DNA from: Mariniphaga sediminis
GTDB lineage: Bacteria; Bacteroidota; Bacteroidia; Bacteroidales; Prolixibacteraceae
Length of the DNA: 64,000 nt
Direction of reading: 5' to 3'
NCBI RefSeq assembly: GCF_003573545.1
Contig: NZ_QWET01000005.1
Coordinates: 248,001 to 312,000, forward strand
Shown here: positions 1 to 9,900 of the stretch, in pieces
Position numbering within the stretch: the stretch's first letter is position 1
Layout: every line of letters begins with the position of its first letter
Translations under genes and position numbers: made by a program
Notes under the pieces: generated by a model
The model's database searches: none
What the model was told of the DNA's origin: nothing
What the model saw: the letters and a program-made list of their open reading frames with translations, nothing else

Positions 1-1
1 T

Positions 2-1615
2 ATTTCGGCTAAGGCTGTCTGGAGAAAGAACCGGATGCAGTTTTTAACTATTCTGGCCATAAATTATAAATTGAAGAAGAATCCGAAGGATTTGGAAATC
101 TTTAAAAGTACTATTACCTCATGGATTGCCCAAAACCCTTATATGGTGGGCATTAACTGGTACAGTAATCTTGAAGTAAACATTAGGCTGATAGTGTGGT
201 TTTTTTGCTGGAATATTCTTGACGTTGAAAAATTGATGGAAGAAGACGATGATTTCAAGCAGTTTGTGGAGAAAAAGTGGTTGCCTTGTATCTACCAGCA
301 TTGTTATTATTCTTTTCAAAGCAAATCGAAGTATTCTTCATCCAACAATCATTTGATTTCGGAGTACACTGCATTGTTTTTGGCCAGTTCCCTTTGGAAA
401 TTTCCGAAATCAGAAATGTGGTTTCAGTATGCCAAAGAGGGACTGGAAGAGGAAATTACAAGACAAAACTCCCCCAATGGGATAAATAAAGAAGAAGCTG
501 CCGGATACGTCCAGTTTACGGCCGATCTCTTTTTAATCCCCTTTATTATCGGTAAAAGGATAAATTGTGTTTTTAGCAAAGAATATGGTAGCAGGCTCCG
601 GAAAATAGTTCATTATATCCATCATTTTTTGGATGTGAAAGGGAACTTCCCGAAGTATGGAGATGAAGACGATAGCAGGTGCCTTCTTTTTACAGAAGAT
701 GAGGATTTTAACAATTTTAAATCCATTGTAGCCTCAGGAGCTGTTCTGTTTAAAGACCCCGCACTTCCTTCCGAAGAAGAAATGGATATAAAAAACAAGA
801 TTCTTATGGGAAACAGGATGATTAAAAACTTTGAAAAAACCGGGGGGTCCGAAATTAAACCAGGGCCTGCCTTTTATGAAGAAGAAGGACATTTTGTATT
901 TCGCTCTTATAATTCCGGGAGAGAAATTTACATGCATTTTAATGCGGCGCCGTTGGGATTTCTTTCTTCCGCCTCTCACGGGCACGCCGATGCGCTTTCG
1001 TTTGTACTTCACATTGACGGGAACCCGATTTTTGTTGACCCTGGCACCTATTCCTTTCATACGGATTACGACTGGCGGAAATATTTTATGGGGACATTGG
1101 CACACAACACCGTGAAAGTTAATTTAAAAGACCAGGCAGAAATTGCCGGTCCCGCTCAATGGCAGAATCCATACCAAACAACCATTCTGGATACTGTTTT
1201 GGAAGAAGACCGGATGGTGGTAAAAGCTCAGCATGACGGATACAAAAAGCAGGGAGTCACACATATTCGGGAAGTAATTTTTGAGAAATCGAAAAAGCTG
1301 ATTCGGATAAATGACACCATTAAATGCCTGAATGCAGGGTTTTATTTTGTGGAGCTTCCCTTTCATCTGCACCCTAAAGCAGTGTTGAAACAAAACAACC
1401 CGATAAATTTTCAGATAAATGATGAAGAAGGAAACCTTTTATATCTTATTCTTGATAAGAAGTTGAAAACCAAGATTGTAAAAGGTCAGAGTAAACCACA
1501 GATTCTGGGTTGGTATTCCGATTCATTTTTACAGAAAGAGCCATGTACTACCGTATATTCCATTGCTGCAGTGGAATATACTTCCTCATTTCAAACACTT
1601 ATTTTAATAAAATAG
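2..1615 (+). CDS. Heparinase II/III family polysaccharide lyase, 5'-truncated by the window edge
   Basis: The reading frame is open from base 2 without a stop, so the visible protein (526 aa from the first ATG at 35) is probably the C-terminal part of a longer one. The helical first half (to about residue 270) is followed by the beta-rich heparinase II/III-like C-terminal domain. It is recognised by SHGHADALS (residues 314-322), FVDPGTYSF and HNTVKVN. Families with this architecture cleave uronic-acid-containing polysaccharides by beta-elimination. In exopolysaccharide loci such enzymes often act on the organism's own polymer during export, editing or turnover. The next genes (sugar-phosphate transferase, Wza-like and Wzc-like proteins) fit that role. 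The substrate cannot be read from sequence. The family call is firm; the cellular role is inference. Confidence 0.85.
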   Translation: MSAKAVWRKNRMQFLTILAINYKLKKNPKDLEIFKSTITSWIAQNPYMVGINWYSNLEVNIRLIVWFFCWNILDVEKLMEEDDDFKQFVEKKWLPCIYQHCYYSFQSKSKYSSSNNHLISEYTALFLASSLWKFPKSEMWFQYAKEGLEEEITRQNSPNGINKEEAAGYVQFTADLFLIPFIIGKRINCVFSKEYGSRLRKIVHYIHHFLDVKGNFPKYGDEDDSRCLLFTEDEDFNNFKSIVASGAVLFKDPALPSEEEMDIKNKILMGNRMIKNFEKTGGSEIKPGPAFYEEEGHFVFRSYNSGREIYMHFNAAPLGFLSSASHGHADALSFVLHIDGNPIFVDPGTYSFHTDYDWRKYFMGTLAHNTVKVNLKDQAEIAGPAQWQNPYQTTILDTVLEEDRMVVKAQHDGYKKQGVTHIREVIFEKSKKLIRINDTIKCLNAGFYFVELPFHLHPKAVLKQNNPINFQINDEEGNLLYLILDKKLKTKIVKGQSKPQILGWYSDSFLQKEPCTTVYSIAAVEYTSSFQTLILIK

Positions 1616-1704
1616 AGCCTGTCTCATAGTTTGTATTCTACAAAAGCGTCGTCAATAACAAATATTATTTAAAAAAATTCAATAACCTTTTAAAAGCAAC
1701 TATT

Positions 1705-3108
1705 ATGATCAAAGAAAGAGAACCTGCACTGGAAAGAATGAGCGTCCTGTTCCAGGTAGGTATAACATTATTGTGTTTTCTGTTTACCTTATGGTACTCG
1801 GATATTATTAATTCCGGGTCTGTTGCAGAAAACAAAGAACCATTGGTAATTGCCATTCTGATAATACCCATATGGTTCGGATTACTCGAGCTTTTCGAGT
1901 TGGGCTCAATGGCCAGGATTCAAAAATACCTGAACCTGATAAAACAATATGCAATGGTTGTATCGCTCAGTGCAATTTCCATTACATTGCTCGCAGAAGT
2001 GCTCGGATATGAGTGGCTTACACCTCTAATGACCTTGAAGTTTTCTGTGTTAACCTTTGTTGTGCTGACCTCTGAAAAACTGGCCAGCAGAATGATGTTG
2101 CGTTATTTTCGCCGAAAAGGGTATAATACGAGGCAGATTCTGATAATTGCTGATGACTCATCATCTGATTTTATCAATCAGATACTTGAAACCGGTGATT
2201 GGGGATACAAGATCTGGGGAATTATGACCGATTCGGAAAAAATAAAGTGGGAATTCGAGGATAGAATCCCGGTATACTCCGGAGAGGAAAACTTTGCACA
2301 ACTTATTGATGAGAAAGTGTTTGATGAGGTATTCTACTGCAAGCAGGAGTTTAATACACGAACGATAAAAAAGCTTGTGAGGGAATGCCGCGAAGTAGGT
2401 GTCAGTTTCCATATCCACAACAAGGTTTTAACGTTTAGCGGGTTAAACCCTAAGTTATTTTTCCTGAATCATCAGTTTTTTATTTCATTCAGAAATACAC
2501 CCGAGAACTACTTTGCCTTAAAAGTAAAGGGGACCATCGATTTCTTTTTGTCCATATTCATTCTCATTTTAATATCGCCACTGATGCTGGGAATTGCGCT
2601 TGCCATAAAATTGGACGACAGGGGGCCGGTATTCTTCAAACAGGTACGTGTAGGAAGGCACGGGAGGTTGTTTAAGTGTCTTAAATTCAGGACGATGGTT
2701 GCGAATGCTGAAGAGTTAAAAGAGAAGTTGATGGATTTGAATGAGCAAGAGGGACCCGTTTTCAAAATTAAGAATGATCCGCGCATTACACGGGTGGGTC
2801 GTTTCCTTCGTAAAACTTCGCTGGATGAACTTCCTCAGTTTATTAATGTTTTGATAGGTGACATGTCGATTGTTGGACCAAGGCCGCCAGTTCCTTCTGA
2901 AGTGAAACAATATAAGCGGGAACTCAACCGGCGTTTGAGCATTAATCCCGGAATTACCTGTACCTGGCAGGTTTCGGGGCGGAACAATATACCATTCGAT
3001 AAGTGGATGGAAATGGATATGGAGTATATCGATAACTGGTCGCTTATGCTGGATTTTATGATTATGCTGAAAACATTTAAAGTCCTGTTCGCCAGGGACG
3101 GACAATAA
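1705..3108 (+). CDS. Exopolysaccharide-initiating polyprenyl glycosylphosphotransferase (WbaP/WcaJ type)
   Basis: A 467-aa inner-membrane enzyme that transfers a sugar-1-phosphate to undecaprenyl phosphate, the first committed step of exopolysaccharide repeat-unit synthesis. The N-terminal 130 residues contain several hydrophobic segments, followed by a nucleotide-binding-like domain. A further membrane segment near residues 275-300 leads into the catalytic bacterial sugar transferase domain. Its signature motifs are KQVRVGRHG, KFRTM, RVGRFLRKTSLDELPQ and GDMSIVGPRPP. The start ATG lies 89 bp after the upstream stop. The gene precedes the export lipoprotein and the tyrosine kinase on the same strand, the usual order in Bacteroidota EPS loci. 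A second enzyme of this family lies at 43228-44643. The sugar donor specificity is unknown. Confidence 0.93.
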   Translation: MIKEREPALERMSVLFQVGITLLCFLFTLWYSDIINSGSVAENKEPLVIAILIIPIWFGLLELFELGSMARIQKYLNLIKQYAMVVSLSAISITLLAEVLGYEWLTPLMTLKFSVLTFVVLTSEKLASRMMLRYFRRKGYNTRQILIIADDSSSDFINQILETGDWGYKIWGIMTDSEKIKWEFEDRIPVYSGEENFAQLIDEKVFDEVFYCKQEFNTRTIKKLVRECREVGVSFHIHNKVLTFSGLNPKLFFLNHQFFISFRNTPENYFALKVKGTIDFFLSIFILILISPLMLGIALAIKLDDRGPVFFKQVRVGRHGRLFKCLKFRTMVANAEELKEKLMDLNEQEGPVFKIKNDPRITRVGRFLRKTSLDELPQFINVLIGDMSIVGPRPPVPSEVKQYKRELNRRLSINPGITCTWQVSGRNNIPFDKWMEMDMEYIDNWSLMLDFMIMLKTFKVLFARDGQ

Positions 3109-3238
3109 TATATACAATGAAACAAGCCCGAAATAAATTATCGAAAAGCAGGAATCTGATTATGGCAGGCATGTTTCATCGAATAAAACAAACAACCAAA
3201 AAATTATGAACACGGGAAGATAATTTTAAAAATTAACA

Positions 3239-4042
3239 ATGATGAAAAGGTCTTATGTAATTTATTTTTTATTAATGGGTTTTATAGTAGTTCAAACATC
3301 CTGCCGAAGCTCAAAAGAACTCACGATGTTTGCTGATATGCATGACGAAAAGAGTCTTTTTGAAATTCCCGGAGATGCTCCCGAATACATTATAAAACCA
3401 TTTGACAATCTCTACTTAAATGTGCTAACTCTCGATGAAGAAATTAATCAGCTTTTTAATCCTACCATGGGGAATGGTTATGGCTCCGGAACGCAACAAT
3501 TGTTTGGCGACCGGGCAAGCCAGTATATCAACGGCTATATGGTAGCGGAAGATGGTACCGTAAACTTACCTGTTATCGGAAAAGTTAAGGTGGCCGGTTT
3601 GAACTTATCTGAGGCCCAGGCCCAGGTGAGAGAACAGGCAGAAGTGTACCTGAAAGACCCCAATATAAAAGTGAAAGTGCTGAATTTTAAAGTGAATGTT
3701 ACCGGAGAAGTGAAAAGTCCGGGTTTATATTACAACTATGAAGGCAGTTTAAATATTATAGATGCTATTAGCATGGCAAATGGCATTACGGAATTTGCAG
3801 ACATAAAAAATGTTTTGGTGATACGGCACAACGAGAACGAAACCAAAACATATAGCATAAACTTTAGCGACAAAAGCGTGTACTACTCTGATGTTTTTTA
3901 TCTTCAACCCAACGATATTGTCTATATTCAGCCCAACCGGTTTAAAAGAACACGTGAAAACACCAATATTTATTCTCTGATACTCTCAACAATTTCAACG
4001 TTGCTGGTTGCCGGAACCGTAATCAACAATAATTTCTTCTAA
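3239..4042 (+). CDS. Wza-like polysaccharide export lipoprotein (Poly_export/SLBB)
   Basis: A 267-aa outer-membrane polysaccharide export protein. The N-terminus is a lipoprotein signal ending in a QTSC lipobox, with the lipidated cysteine at residue 22. The Poly_export domain spans about residues 50-150 (YIIKPFDNL, then GTVNLPVIGKVKVAGL) and an SLBB-type ligand-binding domain follows (VNVTGEVKSPGLYYNYEG). The extreme C-terminus is hydrophobic (about residues 243-262), fitting the membrane-crossing helix of Wza-family proteins. Wza-like proteins form the outer-membrane pore that works with the Wzc-like kinase encoded 18 bp downstream. Two adjacent ATG codons (3239 and 3242) are possible starts. 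Confidence 0.92.
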   Translation: MMKRSYVIYFLLMGFIVVQTSCRSSKELTMFADMHDEKSLFEIPGDAPEYIIKPFDNLYLNVLTLDEEINQLFNPTMGNGYGSGTQQLFGDRASQYINGYMVAEDGTVNLPVIGKVKVAGLNLSEAQAQVREQAEVYLKDPNIKVKVLNFKVNVTGEVKSPGLYYNYEGSLNIIDAISMANGITEFADIKNVLVIRHNENETKTYSINFSDKSVYYSDVFYLQPNDIVYIQPNRFKRTRENTNIYSLILSTISTLLVAGTVINNNFF

Positions 4043-4060
4043 AATTTTAAAAGCAATTTT

Positions 4061-6415
4061 ATGGAAAAGATGGACGAAATTATCAGTTTGATAGAATCAC
4101 ACGAGAAAAAGGAGGCCAAGAATATTTTTCTTAAATATTTGAGGAAGTGGCCATTGTTCCTGATATTCTGTATGCTTGGCGGAGGTATTGGTTTTTTTTA
4201 CTACAAAAACTCACCCAATATTTTCCAGGTGAAGAGCCGGATTTTGATCGAGAATGAAGAAAATGCTTTTGGTTCTGTTTTCGATATGAAAAACTCCGTG
4301 CTGAATATGGGGCGGAGAGCTGCCATTGAAAATCAATTGGGAATACTTCAATCGTATACTTTGTTCAGAAAAGCGCTTGAAAATCTTGACTGGAAGTACT
4401 CCTGGTTCAGGAAGGAACTTTTATACGATGCAGAACTGTATAATAATGAGCCTTTTGATTTAGTTGTTCCACCGACTGCAAAAAATGCAGAAAGTGTTCT
4501 TCTTGAGATTGTGGCATTAGATAATAAAACATACAGGATTGAGGCGAGTGGAGAAACGCGAATGAATGGCTATTTGCAGGAAGTTAATTTTGAGCAGGTT
4601 GCAAAATTTGGTCAGCCCTTTGCAAATGAATTTTTCAATTTTACATTAAACATGCGAAATGGAGAAACGGGTCAAACTTATCTTCTGAGGTTTAATAATC
4701 TGCATGCATTAACCAGTCAGTATATGAATAAGACGAAGATAGGCCTGGAAGAGATAAATTCGGATCTGATTTCTATTCAGATAACTGGCGAGAACCCTCA
4801 TAAAGAAGCAGATTTTATCAATGAACTCAACAATGTTTTTATTCAGTTTGGAATGGAAAACAAATACCAAAATTCAGAGAAATCGATGGTGTTCATTGAT
4901 TCGCAACTGGCCAGGATTGAACAATCTTTGGGTACTGCTGAGGAAAAATACAGTGACTTCCGAAAAGAACACCAGGTAATGAATCTCGGAGAAGAAGCCC
5001 AGGTTATTTATCAGAAACTGGAAGAGATTGAAAATGATCAGTATCTGACCCAGTTGCAGGTCGACTACTATACTGAACTCCAGCAATATCTCTACGACTC
5101 AGATAAAATTGGGGAAATGGTCAATCCTTCTGTTATTGGAATCAATGACTCTGATTTAAACGGATTGCTGTCAAAAATAACGGAACTTTATTCAAGACGT
5201 GAACAGCTTTCGATGAGCGTGCAGGAGAAAAATCCGAGTTTTATAATGCTGGAACAGGAAATTAAGATTACAAGAGACGGGCTGGAGGAGACGTTAAAAA
5301 ATCAGTTGAAAATTACCAAGTCGAAACTGGAAAGTCTGGAGGAACGCTACAATGAAATTCAGGCGCGGGTAAGAAAGTTACCTGAGACTGAAAAAAACCT
5401 TATCGGGATTGAGCGCGAATTTGACTTGAACAATGATCTTTATACTTATATGCTTCAAAAGAAAGCCGAGGCTTCCATCACAAAAGCATCGATTGCGCCA
5501 CAGGTGCAGGTAATCGATTCGGCCATTGTGGAAGCTGCCGCAAAAGTCGGCCCCAGCATGGTGAAAAGTCTGGGAGCCGGAACGGTACTCGGGGTAATGA
5601 TACCATTTATTTTTATCACACTAATCAATTTCTTCAATAATAAAATTGAAACACGGGAAGAAATTGAAAAGTGGAGTACTATCCCTGTTTTGGAAGGTAT
5701 TGTTCAGCATAAGTACAAGACCAAGTTACCGGTGATTCTTCATCCCCGCTCCGGAATTACCGAATCGTTCAGGGGAATGAAATCCAATCTGAATGCCATT
5801 TTGGAAGAACCCGGTTCTAAAGTGATATCAATAAATTCGTTGATACCGGGAGAAGGCAAATCATTCATTTCGTCAAATTTTTCTGCCATTCTCACAAAGG
5901 CCAACCAAAAAGTGTTGCTGGTAGGAGCCGACTTACATAAGCCAACCCTGCACCATTATTTGGGAGTAAAAGAGTCGTTCGGGCTAAGTAACTTCCTCCT
6001 GGATGAAATTGGCATAGACGAAATAATTTCGCCCACTTCAGTGCCTAACTTGTCCTTCATTCAGGCAGGGCCTATCCCGCAAAATCCTTCCGATTTAATA
6101 GACCCTGTAAAGTTTGAGCTCCTGATTGAGCACACCCGGAAAATGTTTGATTATATTGTAATTGACACAGCTCCGTTATTATTAGTGCCTGATTCCATAC
6201 TAACCAGCCGGATTTCAGACGTAAGCCTGTTTGTTTTGCGAGTGAATTACAGCCACAAAGAGCAAATAAAACAGATCAATAAAATGGTAGATTTTAATAA
6301 AATAAAGCGTGCTGCCATTATTATAAACGAAGCTCCCGATCGGGGATATGGCTATGGAAATAAATACTGGAAGAAAGGATATGGTGAATACAGGAACAAA
6401 ATGAGTATTGCCTGA
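4061..6415 (+). CDS. Wzc-like polysaccharide co-polymerase / tyrosine autokinase (BY-kinase)
   Basis: A 784-aa inner-membrane protein combining a Wzz chain-length domain with a cytoplasmic bacterial tyrosine kinase. The first membrane segment is near residues 30-48. A long periplasmic region with coiled-coil stretches (about 270-480) precedes the second membrane segment near 505-525. The kinase domain has Walker A PGEGKS (596-601, Lys600), a Walker A' in GADLHKP, and Walker B IVIDTAPLL. The last 25 residues form a tyrosine cluster (five Tyr in GYGYGNKYWKKGYGEYR), the expected autophosphorylation tail. In the family, cycling phosphorylation of this tail controls polymer length and export through the Wza pore. 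The gene follows the Wza-like gene with an 18-bp gap. No Wzx flippase or Wzy polymerase is in the window, so they must lie upstream or elsewhere. Confidence 0.93.
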   Translation: MEKMDEIISLIESHEKKEAKNIFLKYLRKWPLFLIFCMLGGGIGFFYYKNSPNIFQVKSRILIENEENAFGSVFDMKNSVLNMGRRAAIENQLGILQSYTLFRKALENLDWKYSWFRKELLYDAELYNNEPFDLVVPPTAKNAESVLLEIVALDNKTYRIEASGETRMNGYLQEVNFEQVAKFGQPFANEFFNFTLNMRNGETGQTYLLRFNNLHALTSQYMNKTKIGLEEINSDLISIQITGENPHKEADFINELNNVFIQFGMENKYQNSEKSMVFIDSQLARIEQSLGTAEEKYSDFRKEHQVMNLGEEAQVIYQKLEEIENDQYLTQLQVDYYTELQQYLYDSDKIGEMVNPSVIGINDSDLNGLLSKITELYSRREQLSMSVQEKNPSFIMLEQEIKITRDGLEETLKNQLKITKSKLESLEERYNEIQARVRKLPETEKNLIGIEREFDLNNDLYTYMLQKKAEASITKASIAPQVQVIDSAIVEAAAKVGPSMVKSLGAGTVLGVMIPFIFITLINFFNNKIETREEIEKWSTIPVLEGIVQHKYKTKLPVILHPRSGITESFRGMKSNLNAILEEPGSKVISINSLIPGEGKSFISSNFSAILTKANQKVLLVGADLHKPTLHHYLGVKESFGLSNFLLDEIGIDEIISPTSVPNLSFIQAGPIPQNPSDLIDPVKFELLIEHTRKMFDYIVIDTAPLLLVPDSILTSRISDVSLFVLRVNYSHKEQIKQINKMVDFNKIKRAAIIINEAPDRGYGYGNKYWKKGYGEYRNKMSIA

Positions 6416-6473
6416 TGCTTTCTTAATCGTTGAGCTTTCCAAAAGGAATAAAAACATTGAAAAATTGTGATTT

Positions 6474-6842
6474 ATGGTAATTGCTGTTGACTTTGACGGT
6501 ACCATAGTAAAGCATAAATATCCGGCCATAGGGAAAGAAATACCCTATGCAATAGAAACATTGAAGTTGTTTCAGAAAAAAGGCCATAAATTAATTTTAT
6601 GGACATACCGGTCCGGAAAAGAGCTGGATAAAGCCGTTAAGTTTTGTGAAAAGAGAGGATTACATTTTCATGCTGTCAATAATAATTTTGAAGGGGAGGA
6701 GTTTGATAATACCTACAGCAGAAAAATTTATGCCGATTTATATATTGACGACAGAAACATTTTAGGTATTCCGGAATGGGAAAAGATTTATAAAATGTTT
6801 GTTGAAAATGAAGAACAAGAGAAAAGCCCGAAATCGGGCTGA
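6474..6842 (+). CDS. Small HAD-superfamily hydrolase (BT0820-like)
   Basis: A 122-aa cytoplasmic protein with the HAD nucleophile motif DFDGT (Asp6 and Asp8) at the very N-terminus and an acidic YIDDRN motif near residue 93 that fits the last HAD motif. It has no cap domain, so it is a minimal HAD phosphatase fold. The family is known mainly from structural genomics in Bacteroides and its substrate is unknown. It sits 58 bp after the tyrosine kinase on the same strand, so a role in EPS precursor metabolism (a sugar phosphate) is possible but is inference only. The 3' end overlaps a hairpin (6825-6840) that also contains the first base of the stop codon. Confidence 0.82.
   Translation: MVIAVDFDGTIVKHKYPAIGKEIPYAIETLKLFQKKGHKLILWTYRSGKELDKAVKFCEKRGLHFHAVNNNFEGEEFDNTYSRKIYADLYIDDRNILGIPEWEKIYKMFVENEEQEKSPKSG
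6825..6840 (-). terminator. Candidate terminator hairpin (minus strand) in convergent gap
   Basis: A perfect inverted repeat, AGCCCG-AAAT-CGGGCT. Read on the minus strand it is followed by TTTTCTCTTG, a weak T-rich tail. This suits termination of the beta-helix gene ending at 6919. On the plus strand it overlaps the stop codon of the HAD gene. Confidence 0.45.
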
Positions 6843-6849
6843 ATCCCAT

Positions 6850-6886
6850 TGAATACCCACAGGGCCCAACGACCCTGTGAGATTCA
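6850..6886. terminator. Imperfect hairpin between convergent genes
   Basis: Stem CACAGGG/CCCTGTG (6858-6864 with 6873-6879), extended by TGAAT/ATTCA at the outer ends. It lies between the HAD gene and the convergent beta-helix gene. There is no clear T-run, so it is a structural or bidirectional terminator candidate only. Confidence 0.4.
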
Positions 6887-6918
6887 AAATTGGACTACTA
6901 ATAGAGTGAGTATTAGAG

Positions 6919-9900
6919 CTACCTCACTATTAGTTTCTTTACAGTAGACTGATTGTTACTTACTGACCGAATGAAATACATACCGGATATTAAATGATCT
7001 ATATCAATGCGTATGGCAACTGACTCAACTCGTTCACTGTAAACAGTCTGCCCGTTTCCGTTTAAAATTTCTATAGTGGTGTCCATCTCCGGCAAGTAAC
7101 TATATTCAATATTGATGGATGATTTTGCCGGGTTGGGATAGAGTATAAACTCATTGGCCACATATTCCGTTTCTGACGACGATGTGGTAACATTTTCTGA
7201 TTTCGTCGAGGAATTATTATTTGCTGTTTTGTTCTCAATAGTTAATACAGTCGTTACAATACTGTCGCAACCTGTTGCGGAGGTGAGGGTACGTTCGTAG
7301 TACCCTTCTTTTTTCCATCCCATGTAATCTTCTCCTTTGACGATGGTCACTTCTTCGGTAGTATACTGAATGGGATTTACTGATAAAACAGTGGTTACAA
7401 TACTGTCTCCTCCGGTTGATGAGGTCAGCGTACGCTCATATTGTCCCGGCTCAGTCCATCCCAGGTAATTATCTCCTTCACAAATGGTAACATCTTCTAC
7501 CGAATAGACGACGGCTGCAGTTACCTGTAGGTTGGTCGTCACAATACTGTCGCACCCGGTAATAGCGGTAAGAGTCCGCTGGTATTGTCCGGCTTCTGTC
7601 CACCCCAGATAATTTTCCCCTTCTTTGATGGTAACTTCTTCCGTTGCGTACTGAACGGGATTTACGGTTAAATAGGTTGTAATAATTTGATTTTCGGCAT
7701 TTCCCCCCGGTATCATTTCAGCAAAAACAACATCGTCCAGAAACAGTGACTGACCAGCCGGCAGGCTGTTGCCAAGATAAATGCGCAGTTGGGCATCGTT
7801 TGCAGTATGCGTGGAAGTAAACTTTATTTTATACTGGTCCCAGCTTTTTGTAATAGCCGGGCTAAGTATTTCAAAAGAACCGAACTTTGTCCAGGGATAA
7901 GTGGCTTTGTTGAGGTACAACTTACCAACAGTAAAATCGACAGAGCCCTTTGCATAAAAGGAGAGTTCGTATTCTTTCCCGGCTTCCAGTGCAATGTTTT
8001 CCCCGGTGATCAGGTGCAGAGAAGAAACTTCAACCCCGTTTGCCGTACAGTTTGCCTGAAGGCTTGCCGGAGAAGAGATAAAATCCTGTGAGTTTGTAAC
8101 CAGATCGATGTTGTATCCGGTAGCTCCCCAGGTTTCCCAGGTGTTGGTTCCGGTTGAAAAGTCGCTGTTCTCAATCAGGTTACTGCCTGTTTGAATAGTA
8201 TCTCCGGGAATCGTGTGTTGATATTCCCCGGCTTCCGTCCACCCCAGGTAGCTTTCTCCTTCGCAAATGGTAATATACTCTGCAGATGTCGGAGTCTCAA
8301 CAGTTACGAACAAATTAGTTGTTACAATGCTGTCTCCCCCGGCAGATGAGGTAAGTACACGCTCATATTGCCCCGGCTCAGTCCATCCCAGGTAATTTTC
8401 TCCTTCATAAATGGTAATATTCTCCACCGTATGAACAGCGGCGGCAGTTACCTGTAGATTGGTCGTTACAATACTGTCACACCCGGTAATAGCGGTTAGA
8501 GTCCGCTGGTATTGTCCTGCTTCTGTCCACCCCAGATAATTTTCCCCTTCCATGATGGTAACTTCTTCCGTCGCATACTGAACGGGATTAACGGTTAAAT
8601 AGGTTGTAATAATTTGATTTTCGGCATTTCCCCCCGGTATTATTTCAGCAAAAACAACATCGTCGAGAAACAGTGACTGACCAGCCGGCAGGCTGTTGCC
8701 AAGATAAATACGCAGCTGGGCATCGTTGGCGGTATGTGTGGCAGTAAACTTTATTTTATACTGGTCCCAGCTTTTTGTAATAACCGGGCTAAGTATTTCA
8801 AAAGAACCGAACTTTGTCCAGGGATAAGTGGCTTTGTTGAGGTACAATTTTCCAACGGTAAAATCGACAGAGCCCTTTGCATAAAAGGAGAATTCGTATT
8901 CTTTCCCGGCTTCCAGTGCAATGTTTCCCCCGGTAATTAAGTGCAATGAAGAAACATTATCTCCGTTTGCGGTACAGTTAGCCTGAAGGCTTGCCGGAGA
9001 AGAGATAAAATCCTGTGAGTTTGTAACCAGATCGATGTTGTATCCGGTAGCTCCCCAGGTTTTCCAGGTGTCGGTCCCGGTTGAAAAGTCGCTGTTTTCA
9101 ATCAGGTTACTGCCTGTTTGAATGGTATCTCCGGGAACGGTTCTTTGGTATACACCTCCCTCAGTCCAGCCCAGGTAACTTTCTCCTTCACAAATCGCAA
9201 CATGCTCAACCGATGTTACGATGTCGGCGGAATCAGGCAATGTGATGATTGTCGAAGCCTGTGAGGGAGTTGAAATATTTCCGGAAGCATCTTTTGTCCA
9301 GGCATATAACGTTTGGTCACCGCATAGTTCAAAGGTATAAGAATCGGGAACGGTGGACAGCCAGTACGGATCGTTGGCAGCAGGAGTAGTTGATGTTTGC
9401 GTCAAGCAATAACCTGCAACAGCTACATCATCTGATGCTGTGAAGTCAATTACAGCCACTGTCAGAGATTCAGCCGTGGGAGGGATGCTGAAAGAAGAAA
9501 TGACAGGAGCTGCCATGTCCGGGATTTGGTTTCCTCCCCCTGCTTCTATAATGTTGAGGTTAATTGTAACGTTAGCGTTTGCAGATAAAGGATTTTCAGC
9601 ATTGTCGGTTACCTCTACCACAAGAATAACGGTTTCTACGGGAGTGGCTGTAATATCTGCTTTGGCCCGCAGTTCGCCGGTTGAGAAATCAAGGCTGAAA
9701 AGCCCGGCTTCATTGCCCTGAACAATGGCGTAGGTAAGGTTTTGTCCTACATCAGGATCATTGGCTTCCACCTGCCCGATTAACTCCCCTGCAGTTTTCG
9801 GAGATGTAATATCGAAAAACTGATCCGGAATCACCGGAGGTTGGTTCCCTGTTTCGACATTATCGAAATTGGTTCCGATAAGTATTTTGGAGGTAAAAGG

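Noticed and set aside
7385-9220. The 927-bp repeat as an inserted mobile element
   Set aside because: The repeat is in frame, encodes surface-protein modules, and has no transposase, terminal inverted repeats or target duplication.
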